A stretch of DNA of 64,000 bases from Cymbidium sinense (GCA_021442155.1 CM038220.1:82698897-82762896); one strand, 5' to 3'. Shown: positions 1 to 13,110, counted from the stretch's first letter. The notes: a model not told the origin generated them from the sequence alone. Numbers and translations: made by a program.

Positions 1-577
1 TTGAGGACTTCAACTTCAACTGAACTGCGAGTTGCCATGTTGAACAGAATGCAAATTAGTGGATTAGACACACACAGAGATGCTTTCCTATGCATTTAAA
101 ATACATCCTAGCAAACAATAAATTAGTTTCATTATATTTAATTTTCATACAATTAAACAACTCCTGAAATTCAAAATACATCAGATGTGAACGCTTGTAA
201 TTGTATCCAACCAAGCATCTCCTAAATTCTGTGAAGGAAGCAACGCAGCAGATCATATAATGAATATTTAAAACACAATGAAAACTAGAAAAGTTTCTTT
301 TTTGCGATACTGACTAGAGCAATAAATCCATTAATCATTACTATTAAAGCATATCGGGGTATGACTTTTGATACAACAATAATTTTAGATTAACCACTTA
401 GTCATGGTGCCATTTACATTCAACACTAATGTATACTTGGATATCATGTTATTTTAGAAGAAAGTAGGCATAAAATTTAAGAGCACTGCCCTCACTCTTA
501 ACGTGAACAAACTTAACACAATCAAATAGATGTTCTCAAGAGCTTTAAGCCTCACAAGTAAGAGGCTTAATCCATTC
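1..577. other. Unassigned flank
   Basis: No coding region or recognisable repeat is visible here. The short minus-strand frames have no family features. A 7-bp inverted repeat (AAGCCTC / GAGGCTT, about 547-569) lies just before the LTR start at 578. No target-site duplication could be matched to the far side of the adjoining element. Confidence 0.5.
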
Positions 578-3255
578 TGTTGACCTCGGTTTGTCTTCCA
601 GAAAAGTCAAACAACGTTCCCTCCCGTTTCTCTCAAGCTGCGCCCAGAACCGTTCATACGATCCTCCCTCAAAACCGAACGAAACCCCTCTCTCATTGGT
701 TCTCCCAAAAATAGCAAGCAATTCCTCTCTTCCCCCTCTCACGCACGCTCCACCCGATTAAAGGTCTCTTCCGCTCTCTCTCCCTTTCTGGTTCATTCAC
801 TCAACCCACACTCTCTCTCATGCTCCTCCTCTCCCTCAACCGCAAAGCAGCCGCAAACTCCCCTTCATTCTCAACTGGATTCATTAAGACCGCAGGTCGC
901 AAGCCGCTTCCGTCTCCCTCAATTGGTAAAAACCCCTCTTTCCTTCTCTGAGGCATCAGTCAGACCCCGCTCGCATGCAGACACTCCATCCGACCATCCG
1001 AAATCCCTCCTCCCTCGTTCGTCTCCAACAAAATCGAAAGCCAAAAATGCCCTAACGACCTCTTAATTCTTCTTCCTCTGCATTCGCTCAGCTCTCATTT
1101 TCCCCAATCCGCAAATGTTTTCTCTTCCGGCTCTCCCTCACATCGCCGTCCAATTCACCCTGCTTTGAAGTCATGATCAGACCCTCCATAACTTCTATGG
1201 ATATTATCTTCCTCGATAATCTTGTCAACCTAAGTACACTAATTATTTTGACTATCTCTAACTTTGGTCCATATGCTGCTCTTCCAATGTCAATGATATA
1301 GTGAAATGGTTGTTGATAGTGAATATGTAGAAGCTTCAATGTGTGTGAAAATTATCTGCATATATGCTTGTGTCTCTTTTTGCAAGTTTCAAGACACCGC
1401 TAAGGCCCAATAAGGCATAGTGAGTGCAAAGAGAGGTGTGGGAAGAAGATACGCTTCGCCGATAGAGCATCAGTAAGTCAAAATTGTTAGATGTGACACC
1501 CCTATGCTGAAATATTGTCGAAATTTGGACTAAATTTTGGACTTAAAAAAAGGGGGATTTGTCTAAAAAATATATATATAATAAATCATATCAAAAATAT
1601 AGTAATCTAAAACGAAATTTAATTATGTTAAATTGTATAATATCATAAAACAAATATCAACATGAATTCCAAAATAAATAAATAAAAAGAGAAAGGAGAA
1701 GAGCTTACAATGAATTTCAATGAAACTTTAATGCACACTTGAGCTTTGGACAAGAGTTTCTCTATCCTCTCCTTTTCAAATGAGGAATATGAAAAGGAAT
1801 AGCTCCTATTGCTTTAATTTATAGAAATGAAAAGAATCAATACGGGACCCCTCTTATTTAAAATTAATAATTAAGTAAAATGATGAGCATTTGTTGGCTA
1901 ACATGAATTAATTGAACCTTTTAGCTTATATTATACAATACAAATGGTGGAAAGAGGATAAGCCAAATGTAAACATGACTTTGAATTCATGTCATACTTA
2001 TAGGAGATTGTATGAAGCTAGAAGGATAATTTTCAAATAAGATGGAGCTCAAATCAAGCTCTAAAGTAAGATTCACAAAGAACAAGCCTTCTTATTTAAT
2101 CCATATATCAGAATGTCTCATTTAAAATGGACTAAAGAGGGCTTCAATTAAATAAAAAATTGATACCTATGAGAATATAAATTTAGTGAAAGTGAATTCA
2201 TTCACTTAGTTTATCATCAAATGAATGCTTGATCTTAATGTAGAATTTAACATGGAATCAAATTGGGTTTGATCGCTCATACATGAAGAAGATGGAAAAG
2301 AACATGACTTGCATGCCAATGAGTTTGGTCATGCATGATCTTTCAATAAAGATTGCAATTACTATGGTTTATTCTAACTGAATTAAAAATGATTTGAATT
2401 GAGCACTTAAATAACCATACACCATTTGAAAATTTAAAGAAATACGCCACCAGATTCGCAACACATCGTACAAGCAAACAGAAGGCGATGCTAAATTAAA
2501 TTCTCCATGAATTATGGAGCTTCTTTCAATCCAAAAATTAAGGAACTTTATTCTAATTATAATTTTTAAAATCAATGATTTTATTAATTAGATGAAATTA
2601 TTTAAGCTATAAATATCATGTATTGCTCGGACATAGAGATTTAAAGTGCAAATTTTAATGTTTGAAAAGGTTGTAAAGGCGAGGAATTAAATAAAAATAT
2701 AAAATTAATCTCATAATTTAAACCTAAATTTATTTGAATTATTAAACACCCGCATGGGCCCCGACATTATGTTGAATGCTTAAAATTAGTCTCTGAGGAT
2801 GCTACGCGGGTTGCTTCCTGGTTTGGTCTTAGGACCGGGTCCGGGTTAACAAAACCTAAAAATCTAATCATTATAAGAATTTCAACTTAATAAAATATTG
2901 AAGCTAATTATCATATATGTAGATCGATCATCTATTATTAAATTAATAGAGTTGGCAAGATCCGGAAGAGTAAAATAAAACATACACCCTAATGATGGCT
3001 GTGTTGAATGAAGATTTCAACCGGAGGAGATACTTCCATCAAAATATGATTTTATTTTTAGATTAAATTAACTTAAATTAAGTATCAATCCAAATATGAA
3101 ATCTAATATATTACTATGCTATTAATGGTTAAATGAAATTTAATCTTTAAAAACTTAAAGCTAAAACTCAATCCACCTTCCGTAATTGTTTGCTAAAGGC
3201 GATAAATTAAGAAAACTCTAGCTTATAAAAGAGCCAAAGTCAAATCAAGTGTATT
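578..3255 (+). repeat. Truncated LTR of a Ty3/gypsy element (copy 1)
   Basis: This stretch starts with TGTTGACCTC and aligns along its whole length with 3669-6293, at an offset that drifts from about 3,091 to 3,037 through small indels. The alignment runs through the C+T-rich block (about 600-1130), the middle, and ends near the shared words around 3204-3255. The last roughly 740 bp of the LTR seen in copy 2 are missing. Small frames inside the C+T-rich block (for example 545-742 on the minus strand) are not conserved as protein between the copies, so I read the block as LTR DNA and not as a gene. The TGTTGACCTC start resembles that of the larger gypsy family further right. Confidence 0.75.
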
Positions 3256-3668
3256 TTAGTTTGTTAAAGCATACATTGCTAGGCTGATAACTCGACATTA
3301 TAGACCTAATATAAGCCGGGGGGTCATCTATGCACCCTTTGAAGCGTCAGCGAAGCTTAGGATTGAAGACATACGTGCACTTCCTGATAAATCAATATGG
3401 ACAAATTAGGTCAATCTTTCATCAAATTCATCAAGCTTAAAGCCTAGACAAAAGGAATTTTATAACTCAAAATAAACCAATTCCTCCATCCAACCAAGTC
3501 GAGCATGAAGTTAAGGTCGGGGAAATTCAAATCCATAAAGATACAAAAGAAAAAGCTCTTTGAACACATTTGAAACTAAAGTAATTTGAAATTCATGATT
3601 GACAAAAGGTCAACCGGTTTCAACAATATGACTCACTTCATGCATGAATCACATTAATTGGGGGCATT
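3256..3668 (+). other. 3' internal stub with polypurine tract
   Basis: This 413-bp segment separates the two LTR copies and matches neither. It ends with ATTGGGGGCATT immediately before the TGTTGACCTC start of the next LTR, which is the position and composition of a plus-strand-priming polypurine tract. I therefore read it as the last few hundred bases of a gypsy internal region, left after deletion of gag, pol and the end of the upstream LTR. No protein domain is recognisable. Confidence 0.5.
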
Positions 3669-6600
3669 TGTTGACCTCGATTTTTCATCCAGAAAGTTGA
3701 GCAATAGTTCCCTCCGTTTCTCAACCACACACGAGCAACCATTCCGCTCATCCTCCCTCAAACGATGAAACCCTCTCGTTATTCTCCAAAAGCGCAACAA
3801 TTCCTCTCTTCTCCTCTCACACATGCTCCCCTTCCCCAGAAGATCTCTCCCACTCTCTCTCTCTATTTTTTTGGTTGGCTTCTTCTCATGCTCCTCCTCT
3901 CCCTCAACTACAAAGCTGCCACTAACTCCCCTTCATTCTCATCCGGATTCCTTAAGACCATGAGTAAACCACTTCCATCTCTTAGTGGTAAACCCCTCTT
4001 TCCTTTTATGAAGCATTGGTGACTCGCATCTGGACACTCCATTCAACCATCCGAAATCCCTCTTTCCTCGTTCGTCTCCACCAAAATTGAAAGCCAAAAA
4101 TGCCCTAACGGTCTCTTGATTCTTCTTCCTCTGCATTTGCTCGGCTCCCGTTTTCCCCCAATCCACAAATGTTTTCTCTTCTAGCTCTCCCTCACATCAC
4201 CGACCGATTCACCTTGCTTTGAAGTCATGATCAGATCCTCCATCACTTCTATGGATATTATCTTCCTCTACAATCTTGTCACCCTAAATACACCATCTAT
4301 TTTGGCAATCTCTGACTCTGGTCCATATGTTTCTCTTCTAATGTCAATAATATAGTAAAATGGTTGTTGATTGTGAATATGTAGAAGAGCTTTAATGTGT
4401 GTGAAAATTATCTGCAAATATACTTATGTCTCTTTTTGTAGGTTTCAAGACCCATAATACCAATAGGGTGTAGTGGGTTCAAAAGATGTGGTGTAAGACA
4501 CCACTACCTATGCTCAATAGGGTGTATCGAGTAAGTCAAAATTGTTAGATGTGGCACCCATAGGCCGAAATGCTGTGAAATTTGGACTAAATTTTGGACT
4601 TAAAAAGGAGGATTTTTCTAAAAAAAAATATAATAAATCATATCAAAAATACAATAATCTAAACTGAAATTTAATTATGTTAAATCATATAATATGATAA
4701 AATAAACAACAACTTGAATTCTAAAATAAATAAATGAAGGAGAAAGGAGATGAGCTTACAATGAATTTCAAAGAAACTTGACTGCACACTTGAGCTTTGG
4801 ACAAGAGTTTCTCTATCCTCTCTTTTTAAAATGAAGAATGTGGAAAGGAATAGCTCCTATTGCCTTAATTTATAGAAGTGAAAAAAATCAATATGGGACC
4901 CCTCTTATTTAAAATTAATAATTAAGTAAAATGACGAGCATTTGTTGGCTAACATGAATTAATTGAACCTCTTAGCTTATATTATACAATACAAATGGTG
5001 GAAAGAAGATAATTCAAATATAAACATGACTTTGAATTCATGTCATACTTATAGGGAGATTGTACGAAGGTAGAAGGGTAGTAATTTTCAAATGAGATGG
5101 AGCTAAAAAAAATTCTAAAGTAAGATTTACAAAGAACAAGCCTTCTTATTTAATCCATATATCAGAATGTCTCATTTAAAATGGATTAAAGAGGGCTTCA
5201 ATTAAACATAATATTGATACATATGAGAATATATATTAAGTGAAAGTGAATTCATTCACTTAGTTTATCATCAAATGAATGCTTGATCTTAATGTAGAAT
5301 TTAACATGAAATCAAATTGGGTTTGATCATACATGAAGAAGATGGAAAAGAACATGACTTGCATGCTTACCAATGAGTTTGGTCATGCATGATCTTTTCA
5401 ATAAAGATTTCAATTACTATGGTTTATTCTAAGTGAATTAAAAATGATTTGAATTGAGCACTTGAATAATCATACACTATTATAAAATTTAAAGAAATAC
5501 ACCACCGATTCAATAACACATCGCATGTGCAGATAAGGCAATGCAAAATTAAATTATCCATGAATTATGGAGCTTCTTTCAATCCAAAAAAGAATTTCAT
5601 TCTAATTATGATTTTTAAAATCAATGATTTCATTAATTAGATAAAATTATCTAAGCTATAAATATATGCATGTGCTCGGACATCAAGATTTAAAGTGTAA
5701 ATTTTAATGTCTAAAAAGGTTGCGCAAGCTAATTTGGAATTAAATGAAAATGCAAAATTAATCTCATAATTTAAACATAAATTTATTTGAATTATTAAAC
5801 ACTCATCATATATTGTTGAATGCTTAAAAATGAGTGTGCTTACTTTCCTAGTTTGGTCTTAGGACCAGGTCCGGGTTAACAAAACCTAAAAATCCAATTA
5901 TTATAAGAATTTCAACTTATTAAAAAATTTGAAAAGCTAATTCTATCATATGATAGTAGATCTAATCCTCTATTATTAAATTAATAGAGTTAGCATGATC
6001 CAGAATAGCAAAGAAAAACACACACCCCAATGATAGCTGTGTTGAATGAAGATTTCAACCGGAGGGGATACTTCCATCAAAATGTGATTTTACTTTCAGA
6101 TTAAATTAACTTAAATTGAGTATCAATCTAAATATGAAATCTAATATATTACTAAGCTATTAATGATTAAATGAAATTTAATCTTTAAAAACTTAAAGCT
6201 AAAACTCAATCCACCTTCCGTAATTATTTTCTGAAGGTGATAAATTAAGAAAACTCTAGCTTATAATGGAGCCAAAGTCAAATCAACTGTATTTCTATAT
6301 TCACTCTCAATCAATCTCATGATAGCAAGGCCATGGATCGTGTCTCCTAACTACGTGGTTTGATAAGTAGGCTTCACATATGATGTAGTTACGAGTTCTC
6401 GACGGGTATTTGCCAAATGGCACCATTATATTAATGATCATGATCAGCAGATAATCCCCAATGGCTCTATAACTTGAGATGTGAATCATAGGGTACACTT
6501 GATAGGGCAAAAAATCCTTTGTCAGCTAAGATAGACTTAAGCTTATCTCTTTAGACAAATACCACCCTAGGTTTACAAGAATTACTTGGATGATGCAACC

Positions 6601-7035
6601 CATGACAGTTGATAGGGATCCTTCGATCAGGTTGGGTGAACTACCTCCTCTGACTAAGTTGACTAGGATCGCGACAAATGGATGATGAAACCATGAGATC
6701 TAAATTTTTCACGTCATCATTCCCCAAACCATCCGCTTTAAGTAAAAATGATGAATTTCATATATTCTAAATTTCAAAGCTCGCTACTATATCATGCATT
6801 TAGTGATCTAACAACTAGCCTAAATCGAAAGTTCTCTCTTAGTGAGAGGGTAATTAACTATAGGTTTTGCGCCTATAGGAAACCTGGAACCAGATCTAAA
6901 GTCCTTACCAAATGAGGGTGAAATCTCTGGGTAGTGTCTTATCCACTATTTCATCCGCCTTCTAAAAATTACACCGACACATAAATCATACTCTCTTCAA
7001 TGTGAGAGGTCAGTGGCAAATTTTTGGAGCCCACA
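3669..7035 (+). repeat. LTR of a Ty3/gypsy element (copy 2), about 3.4 kb
   Basis: It begins TGTTGACCTC right after a polypurine tract and is placed to end at ...CCCACA (about 7035), six bases before a primer-binding-site-like sequence. It therefore acts as the 3' LTR of the stub on its left and the 5' LTR of the internal sequence on its right, which points to recombination between elements. Its first 2.6 kb match copy 1. The region 6294-7035 is present only here. The 3' boundary is inferred from the primer-binding site and not from a second full copy. Confidence 0.65.
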
Positions 7036-7041
7036 GATTTA

Positions 7042-7059
7042 TGGCAACTCCACTGGGGA
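7042..7059 (+). other. Primer-binding site of the 3669 element
   Basis: TGGCAACTCCACTGGGGA lies just behind the proposed LTR end. It resembles the TGGCGACTCnnCTGGGGA block that, from memory, follows the LTR in many plant Tat/Ogre-type gypsy elements. The downstream words TTTCTCTTTCCATCTTT recur behind the other two primer-binding sites in this window, which supports the call. The identity of the tRNA primer was not checked. Confidence 0.6.
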
Positions 7060-8880
7060 TATGTTTCTCTTTCCATCTTTGGCTAATCATATACATGCTA
7101 TAGTAGCAATAAAATATTTGAAAATTCAAAAAAATAGTGATTTAAATGTGTAATAAATTCAAATTACTAATGTAATAGACTTTATGTCGAATGAATTATT
7201 CTGTAGAGTATATTATTATTACACTATTATTTTGTTCTATAGTACCTCTGCATTTTCAAAGTATGGGGTGAAATAACAATTACAAATCACTAATCCCCAT
7301 CTTTCACTTGTGCATAATGGATCCAGAGCACTTTTCACTGCTCATAGTGGTGCAAACATCTGCTTAGCTAATGCTATCATCAACACTGGAGATGTTAGAG
7401 CTACCATTCAATTTGGTAGTGTAGATTTCCTATCAAGAACTCAAGTACCCACCCGTGGTGCACTCATCCGAGGATATGCTAGAAGGCCTTTGAAGCTCCT
7501 ACTCATCATGTTCGCCAACCAATTCAACAACCAACCTCTTTTAAGGAGTTCTCCTAAAAAAGTACTTCAATTTTTGAAAGATTGGGACAACTTGAAGCCC
7601 CCGTGATGAAAAGAATCGTCAGTGAGAAAACTGTATTTTTGATGCCTCATGGTACAACTATCAACCAAACTTTTGTACTTGGCATATATGATTTTGAGGC
7701 TTCCTCATCAAGAAGCAAATTAACTAGAAGGCCAAGAAAAAGAAGAAATGTTGAGCTAAAGGCTCACCAGATCCATTTAAATAACCCAGGGAATAAGCAA
7801 TACTGCCACCAAAAGTGAATATTCTTACCCGTAATGACTTTGACAATCTAAAATGGGTAAAAAGGATTAGCTCTACTGGTGAAGTGAAGCAGTCTTTCTG
7901 GACTCAACAATGTCAAGCTCTATCACCACAGAGAAGACAACCTGAAACATATTTAGAATACACAATATTCTTAAAGTAGCCAAGGAAAGAGGCTTAATGA
8001 ATAAAAATTTTAGAGGCTTGTGATGATTGAAGATACTGAGATTCCACCAAGAAGGTTGCCATCTCTTATGGTAACTAGTCATCAAGCCAAGTATGCTTCA
8101 CGCAGAGAGCATCAGAGTGTGACACTTGGACCGCATGTCCAATAATCCACTGTCAAAAGATCCTAACGAAAGGGTAAGCAGATATTGAGGCCAAGGCCCC
8201 GTGATGAAAGTCTGAAGAAAGAAAGAGATGTGACATCTGATACACATATTCAAAAATTCACCTCAAAATAATTCATCAGAAGTGGATACATAAAAAGAAT
8301 GGATATCACTGATAAAATGTATGATGGTCGACACCATGGAGAATCCTCTAGGGGATCCCGTCATCAATCAGATTCACCCCCATGGGAGAAAGTTGATTCT
8401 GATCATAGTCCCCCAATGGAAGAAATGTATGTTCCTTACAATGAGCCAGAGATCCATTGGAAGTGTCGATAAAAAATTCATGTGCAAAAAGAAGGTGATG
8501 AACAGGACACTATGGAAGTAGAAGTTGTTTATATGATGAGATATATAGATGAACTTTCTGCTCAGCATCATCAACAACATGAATCCAGTGAGCTTGAACC
8601 AAATGCAATGTCAGATGGAAGCCAAAGATAAGAAAAATACACAACTTTGTGCCAAGATGAATGGCATGATGATACAAATGAATATCATGAAGAATATGTT
8701 GGAAAATAATACCACATCAAATGTAGCACATGTTTCGTTTGCTAATCAACAGGCATCTAATAATACAACATCTATACCACCAGTCACTCTGATATCTCAA
8801 GCTCTTATGTGAGAGGTCAGTGGCAAATTTTCAGAGCCTACAATTCCAAAAAGGTTCATCTCCTAAAAAAAATGAGGATG
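7060..8880 (+). pseudogene. Decayed internal region of a gypsy element
   Basis: About 1.8 kb follows the primer-binding site. Open frames at 7310-7606 (98 aa), 7582-7818 (78 aa) and 8549-8812 (87 aa) overlap or follow each other in different phases, as in a frameshifted long frame. The 7310 frame has no motif I recognise. The 8549-8812 frame is rich in Met, Gln and Asn and might be an N-terminal gag or linker segment, but no zinc knuckle, protease or reverse transcriptase is present. At 8808-8846 the sequence repeats the last bases of the LTR (7001-7040), so another LTR end or a rearrangement junction lies there. The element is assigned by position only. Confidence 0.35.
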
Positions 8881-8984
8881 TTACAACGCTTCCCTAACTC
8901 TTTGAAGTTTATTCTTAGAATAAAAGCACACACCTGCTCATTCTGTGGATAAAGTTATAAAATAATAATAATTATAATGTTATA
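8881..8984. other. Junction sequence
   Basis: No feature is recognised between the LTR-tail copy at 8808-8846 and the start of the copia-related sequence. Confidence 0.4.
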
Positions 8985-9157
8985 ATGAATATTATAACTT
9001 AAAAAACATTAATATTAACATTACTAAATTAATTTTATAACTTATAACATAAATTATATAAATATAAATTAATTAATAAATTTATAACTTAAAATAACAT
9101 CTAGTAACGACTATACATCATAAAAGATGATTTAATATTTTGCTCTCATCTTTCACC

Positions 9158-9165
9158 TATAAATA
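9158..9165 (+). promoter_or_regulatory. TATA box of the decayed copia LTR
   Basis: TATAAATA lies in a plausible LTR about 480 bp before the first gag-like residues. It is a candidate only, since the LTR borders are not defined. Confidence 0.4.
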
Positions 9166-9639
9166 CATGAGAATATGAGTTAATGACATGAGAAAAACTC
9201 TCTTTTTTCTCCTTGTCATTTTGTTCATTTCTTTTTTGGGAAACAAAGACACGTGACTAGTCAAGTTTTGTTGATCACCATAGTAGCCATGAAAAGGACA
9301 AGTTATATCCCACGAGTTAAAGAGAGAGCCGCAAATTAGTGCAAAATGGTTGGTCTATTCTAAGGATAGTATCAGACACCTATCTCTAGTTATTTGAATC
9401 ATTACTTTTATTTTTATTTTCTTAATTGTGTTAAATTTATTTCTTAATTTTATAATTTATTTTATAGTTAAAATAATCTTAGAGTATATGTTACTATTTT
9501 CTTTACTTTAATCATTTTATAAATTAAAAATATCTACACAAATATTATTTCTCCATGATGATGTTAAGTCTATTTAGAGTACATCTTAAAAGATGGAAAA
9601 AGAAAATTATATATTGATTGACATATTTAAGATTAATTT

Positions 9640-10440
9640 TGGTATTGTATAATCCCTCTTCATCCGAACCTAATTTGAAAAGAAAAAAATAATTCTTCTT
9701 CCAATGAAGGGTTAGGAAAAGAAAAACTTCATAAGATTTGATTTTCTTTATCTTGGACACATTATTAGTATTTTTTCTAATCATCATTATGATATGTTTG
9801 TACATCAACATCTTCTTTTGAGCTTTGGAAAGCACTTGAATCAATATATAAAAATGAATATATATGTCCAAAAATATATTCAATCGAATCATTCAATAAA
9901 TATAAAATGAGTGATTCTAAATATTAGATCAAGTAAATGAAATTCATATTTTCATGATCTAAAAAATATGGCATATGACTGAATTATTTATTGTTGCATC
10001 GATAAAAAAAAATTACCATCATCATGAAGTCAATTTACACAAACATTTAGGCATAGTAAAAAATAAGATACTTTTATTATTTAACTTAGAATAAAAGAAA
10101 AATAAAAGAAAAGATAAAACTCTCACTAAAATTGAATCTGATTTCAATCTAATAGAAAAGAGTAATTTTAAAAGATTTTTTTAATCCATTTAATAAGAAG
10201 TTTAAGAAACAAATATCACACAAGTCTAGAAATAAAAAATAAAAATATAATAAGATTAAATGTTGGGTATGCAGGAGAACCAACGATCTTGTAAAAGCTT
10301 ATTATTATTGGAAAGATAAGACATCTAAAAAAAATAACAAGATCTTTGAGAAAAATTAATCTCAATCTCAAATTAATATGATTGTTTCTAAATCCAATGA
10401 TTCTCTTCCTTTTAGGTTTGTTTGCCCATCATTTGAAAAT
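9640..10440 (+). pseudogene. copia gag remnant
   Basis: Gag would form the virus-like particle. Fragments in shifting frames resemble the copia gag domain, with a LW-KALE-like word near 9820 and a KMSDSK-like word near 9905. A degenerate zinc knuckle follows at about 10258-10300, in which the first two cysteines (CWVC) survive but the histidine and last cysteine positions are replaced. Many stops interrupt it. The minus-strand frame at 9545-9892 overlaps it and is a shadow. Confidence 0.5.
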
Positions 10441-10571
10441 AATTTTTTATACTATTCTCATTGGTGGATAGATCGAAACTATACATGTGAGTTTTGATAA
10501 ATCTTGATTTTCTTTCTATCTAGATATGTAAGCATAGCCAATGAAACATTGTGGTTGGAGAAGAAAATATT

Positions 10572-10580
10572 GATCTAAAA
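10572..10580. repeat. Target-site duplication, left copy
   Basis: GATCTAAAA, identical to 11723-11731 on the other side of the foldback element. Confidence 0.85.
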
Positions 10581-11722
10581 GGCTAAATTTTCAAATTGAT
10601 CATTAATTAAATTAGCTAATTAGCCATTTTAAAAAATTTAAAATAGGCTAATCATAATGACATCTCTCTGGATCCACCGCCAATGATCAAGGAATGCAAA
10701 TATTTTTTTAAAAAATTTAAATTAGTAGTCCCCATTTTTTGACCATATCAGCTCATTAGTGTCGATTTTCATTTGTATCGTTAGAAAGAAAATAAAAATT
10801 CTACAACTTTCATGTTGACAACTTGACGATCAATGAGCAATTTTGCAAATGTGTGACTCAAGTTGCAAATAAAAGATATTGATGATTCTCATTTTTGGCC
10901 ATAGATCAAGTGTCAAATTTTGGCGTGCTTGGTATCGTTGGAAAGATAATGAAAAATTCTACAAATAATAAACTACACTGAGATTATACAATCAGGAGTA
11001 CATGAATGACTAAAGATAACAAATAAAAAATGGCCAAGAGTACATGCCATCTACTGTATAAAAAAGATAACACATTTATCTTCGTCGATGCTTGCGTGGT
11101 GGAATCGCATCACTACCTGGAGTGTAATGTACTGGTGGTCACCATGGCCGATCACGCAGATGATGTTGTTGATGGTCCTCCTCCTCTTCCAGCCGAAGTT
11201 GTTCAATACCCTAAAGAACATGAGATATATCATTTTAAGAGGCAATGAATACCCATGGTACACTATTCATATGGAATGACTCCATGGAATAATAAAATTG
11301 CATTTGCAAAATTGTGCTCACCGTGAGATTCAAAAAGTTGTCAACATGAAAGTTGTAAAATTTTTTATTATCTTTATAACGATAAAAATGCCAAATACAC
11401 ACGATGAGCATGGCCAAAAATGATTGCATCAATATATTTATTTTACAACTATCATACATAAAAAAAATATCAAGAAGATTCTGAAAGTTGTCAACATGAA
11501 AGTTGTATAATTTTTCATTATATTTCCAACGATACCAAGTACACCAAAATCTAACAACTAATGAGCATATTAAAAATGGATCAATTAATTAATTTTTTAA
11601 AAAAATATTGTCCAAGATTGACTAGCCGATGATGTCAGGCACCTCTACGACTATTTATTATTTTTTTTTAAGCCAAATTAGCTAATTAAATTACTAAACA
11701 GGCCTATTATGAAAATTTAGCC
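10581..11722. mobile_element. Mutator-like foldback element (non-autonomous), 1,142 bp
   Basis: The ends are inverted (GGCTAAATTTTC at the left, GAAAATTTAGCC at the right) and the element is flanked by the perfect 9-bp duplication GATCTAAAA. A 9-bp duplication is the hallmark of the Mutator superfamily. Most of each arm folds onto the other. Each arm holds two tandem copies of a unit with words such as TTCTACAACTTTCATGTTGA and GGTATCGTTGGAAA, near 10780-10830 and 10930-10960, inverted at 11350-11400 and 11500-11540. It encodes no transposase, and the frames at 11030-11279 are in the spacer and lack family features. It inserted into the protease region of the copia element, so it is younger than that element. 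Confidence 0.85.
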
Positions 11723-11731
11723 GATCTAAAA
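11723..11731. repeat. Target-site duplication, right copy
   Basis: GATCTAAAA, identical to 10572-10580. Removing the element and one copy restores continuity of the copia protease region. Confidence 0.85.
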
Positions 11732-13110
11732 TTGACGTCAAAAAAATATTTAAAATAATATCCAGTTTCGCAAGTGCCAAACATTAGGAAAATTTTAATT
11801 AGTGTTTCGCTATTTGTTCAAAATGATTATCATCTTATTTTTGAGTTAAATAAGATTATTAAGACCAAAAATGGATCATTTGTTGGCACTGAATATTTAT
11901 GCAAAAGTTTTTTTTTCAAATTAAACTTATTATTATCTAGCAATAAAGGTTCATGCTTAAATCTTTCTATTTAATTAATTGTTTCTTCTAATATTTATCA
12001 TGCAAGATTAGGACTTGTAAATTATAAAATAATTAGAACAATGATGTATATGGATTTAATATCCAAAAAATGATATAAATAAGACGAAAGTGTAAATTTG
12101 CTCTCATGAAAATAAATTAAAAACTATTTAAATCTATTTTGATTAAATAAATTGATTTATTAGACCTTATTCATAATGATGTTTGTGATTTAAATGATAA
12201 TTTGACTAGAGAAGGAAAAAGATATTTCATTAATTTTATTGATGATTTTTTAAAATTTTTCTATACTTATTTAATCAAAATAAAAGATGAAAATTTTAAT
12301 ATATTTAAGAAATATAAATTAGAAATAGAAAATTAACTAAATAAGAAAATTAAGATTGGATAGAGGTGGGGAATATATTTCACTTTTATTTAATAATTTT
12401 ATAAAAATTATGATATTATACATCAAGTTGCTCTAACATATTCTCCTCAATCAAATGGAGTAGCAGAACAAAAAATAGAATATTAATTGATATGATAAAT
12501 GCAATATTAATATCCTCAAATTTATTGAATAATTTATGAGGTGAAGTTTTATTAACAGTTTATTTTATTTTAAATCATAATCCTCATAAGAATTCTAATA
12601 AAGCACCTTATGAATTTTGGAAAAATAGAAAACCTAAGTTGAAGTATTTAAAGTTTGGAGTTGTTTAGCGAAAATATCTATTCTATAATATAAAAAGAAA
12701 AAATTAGGATCTAAAATTATAGATGGTGTATTCATTAGATATTCTCTTAATAGTCATATTTATAGATTTCTTATTATTAACTCTAACATTTGTGATATTT
12801 CTAATAATATAATTATGGAATCTAAAGATGTTATATTTTTTGAAAATATATTTCCTATAAAAAATAAGATTACAAAATCTATTAATAAAAAATGATCTTT
12901 AATAGAAAATTCTATAATAAATAATGATGATATTATTTTGACTAATAAAAATGAAGAAAATGTTAGAAAAATAAAAGGATTAGAAAAGAGAAAATTTTAT
13001 GTGATGATTTTTATTCTCTTTTAACTAAAATATTTATTTTACAAAATGATCCTATCACTTTTGATGAAGCTATGAATTCTATAGATTTTTCCTTTAAAAT
13101 AAAATCTATT
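11723..13110 (+). pseudogene. copia pol remnant: protease end, integrase, start of reverse transcriptase
   Basis: Pol would supply protease, integrase and reverse transcriptase. In order I see the protease-end block (VPNIRK, 11776), a GAG-pre-integrase HARLG-like word near 12000, integrase words with its first and second acidic residues (IDDF near 12238 and LDRGGEYI near 12355), and the PQSNGVAE-type block near 12450 that carries the catalytic glutamate. The conserved integrase tail and the opening DPITFDEAMNS-like words of the reverse transcriptase follow near 13050. It then stops. Dozens of stops and frameshifts make it inactive, and the A+T content is very high. Confidence 0.6.

Noticed and set aside
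3765..4166. Frames on both strands in the C+T-rich block
   Set aside because: The same block exists at 670-1080 with indels that break the frames, so they are not conserved as protein.
9545..9892. 115-aa minus-strand open frame
   Set aside because: It lies opposite the copia gag remnant, has low-complexity Ile/Lys/Phe composition, and fits a shadow frame in A+T-rich DNA.
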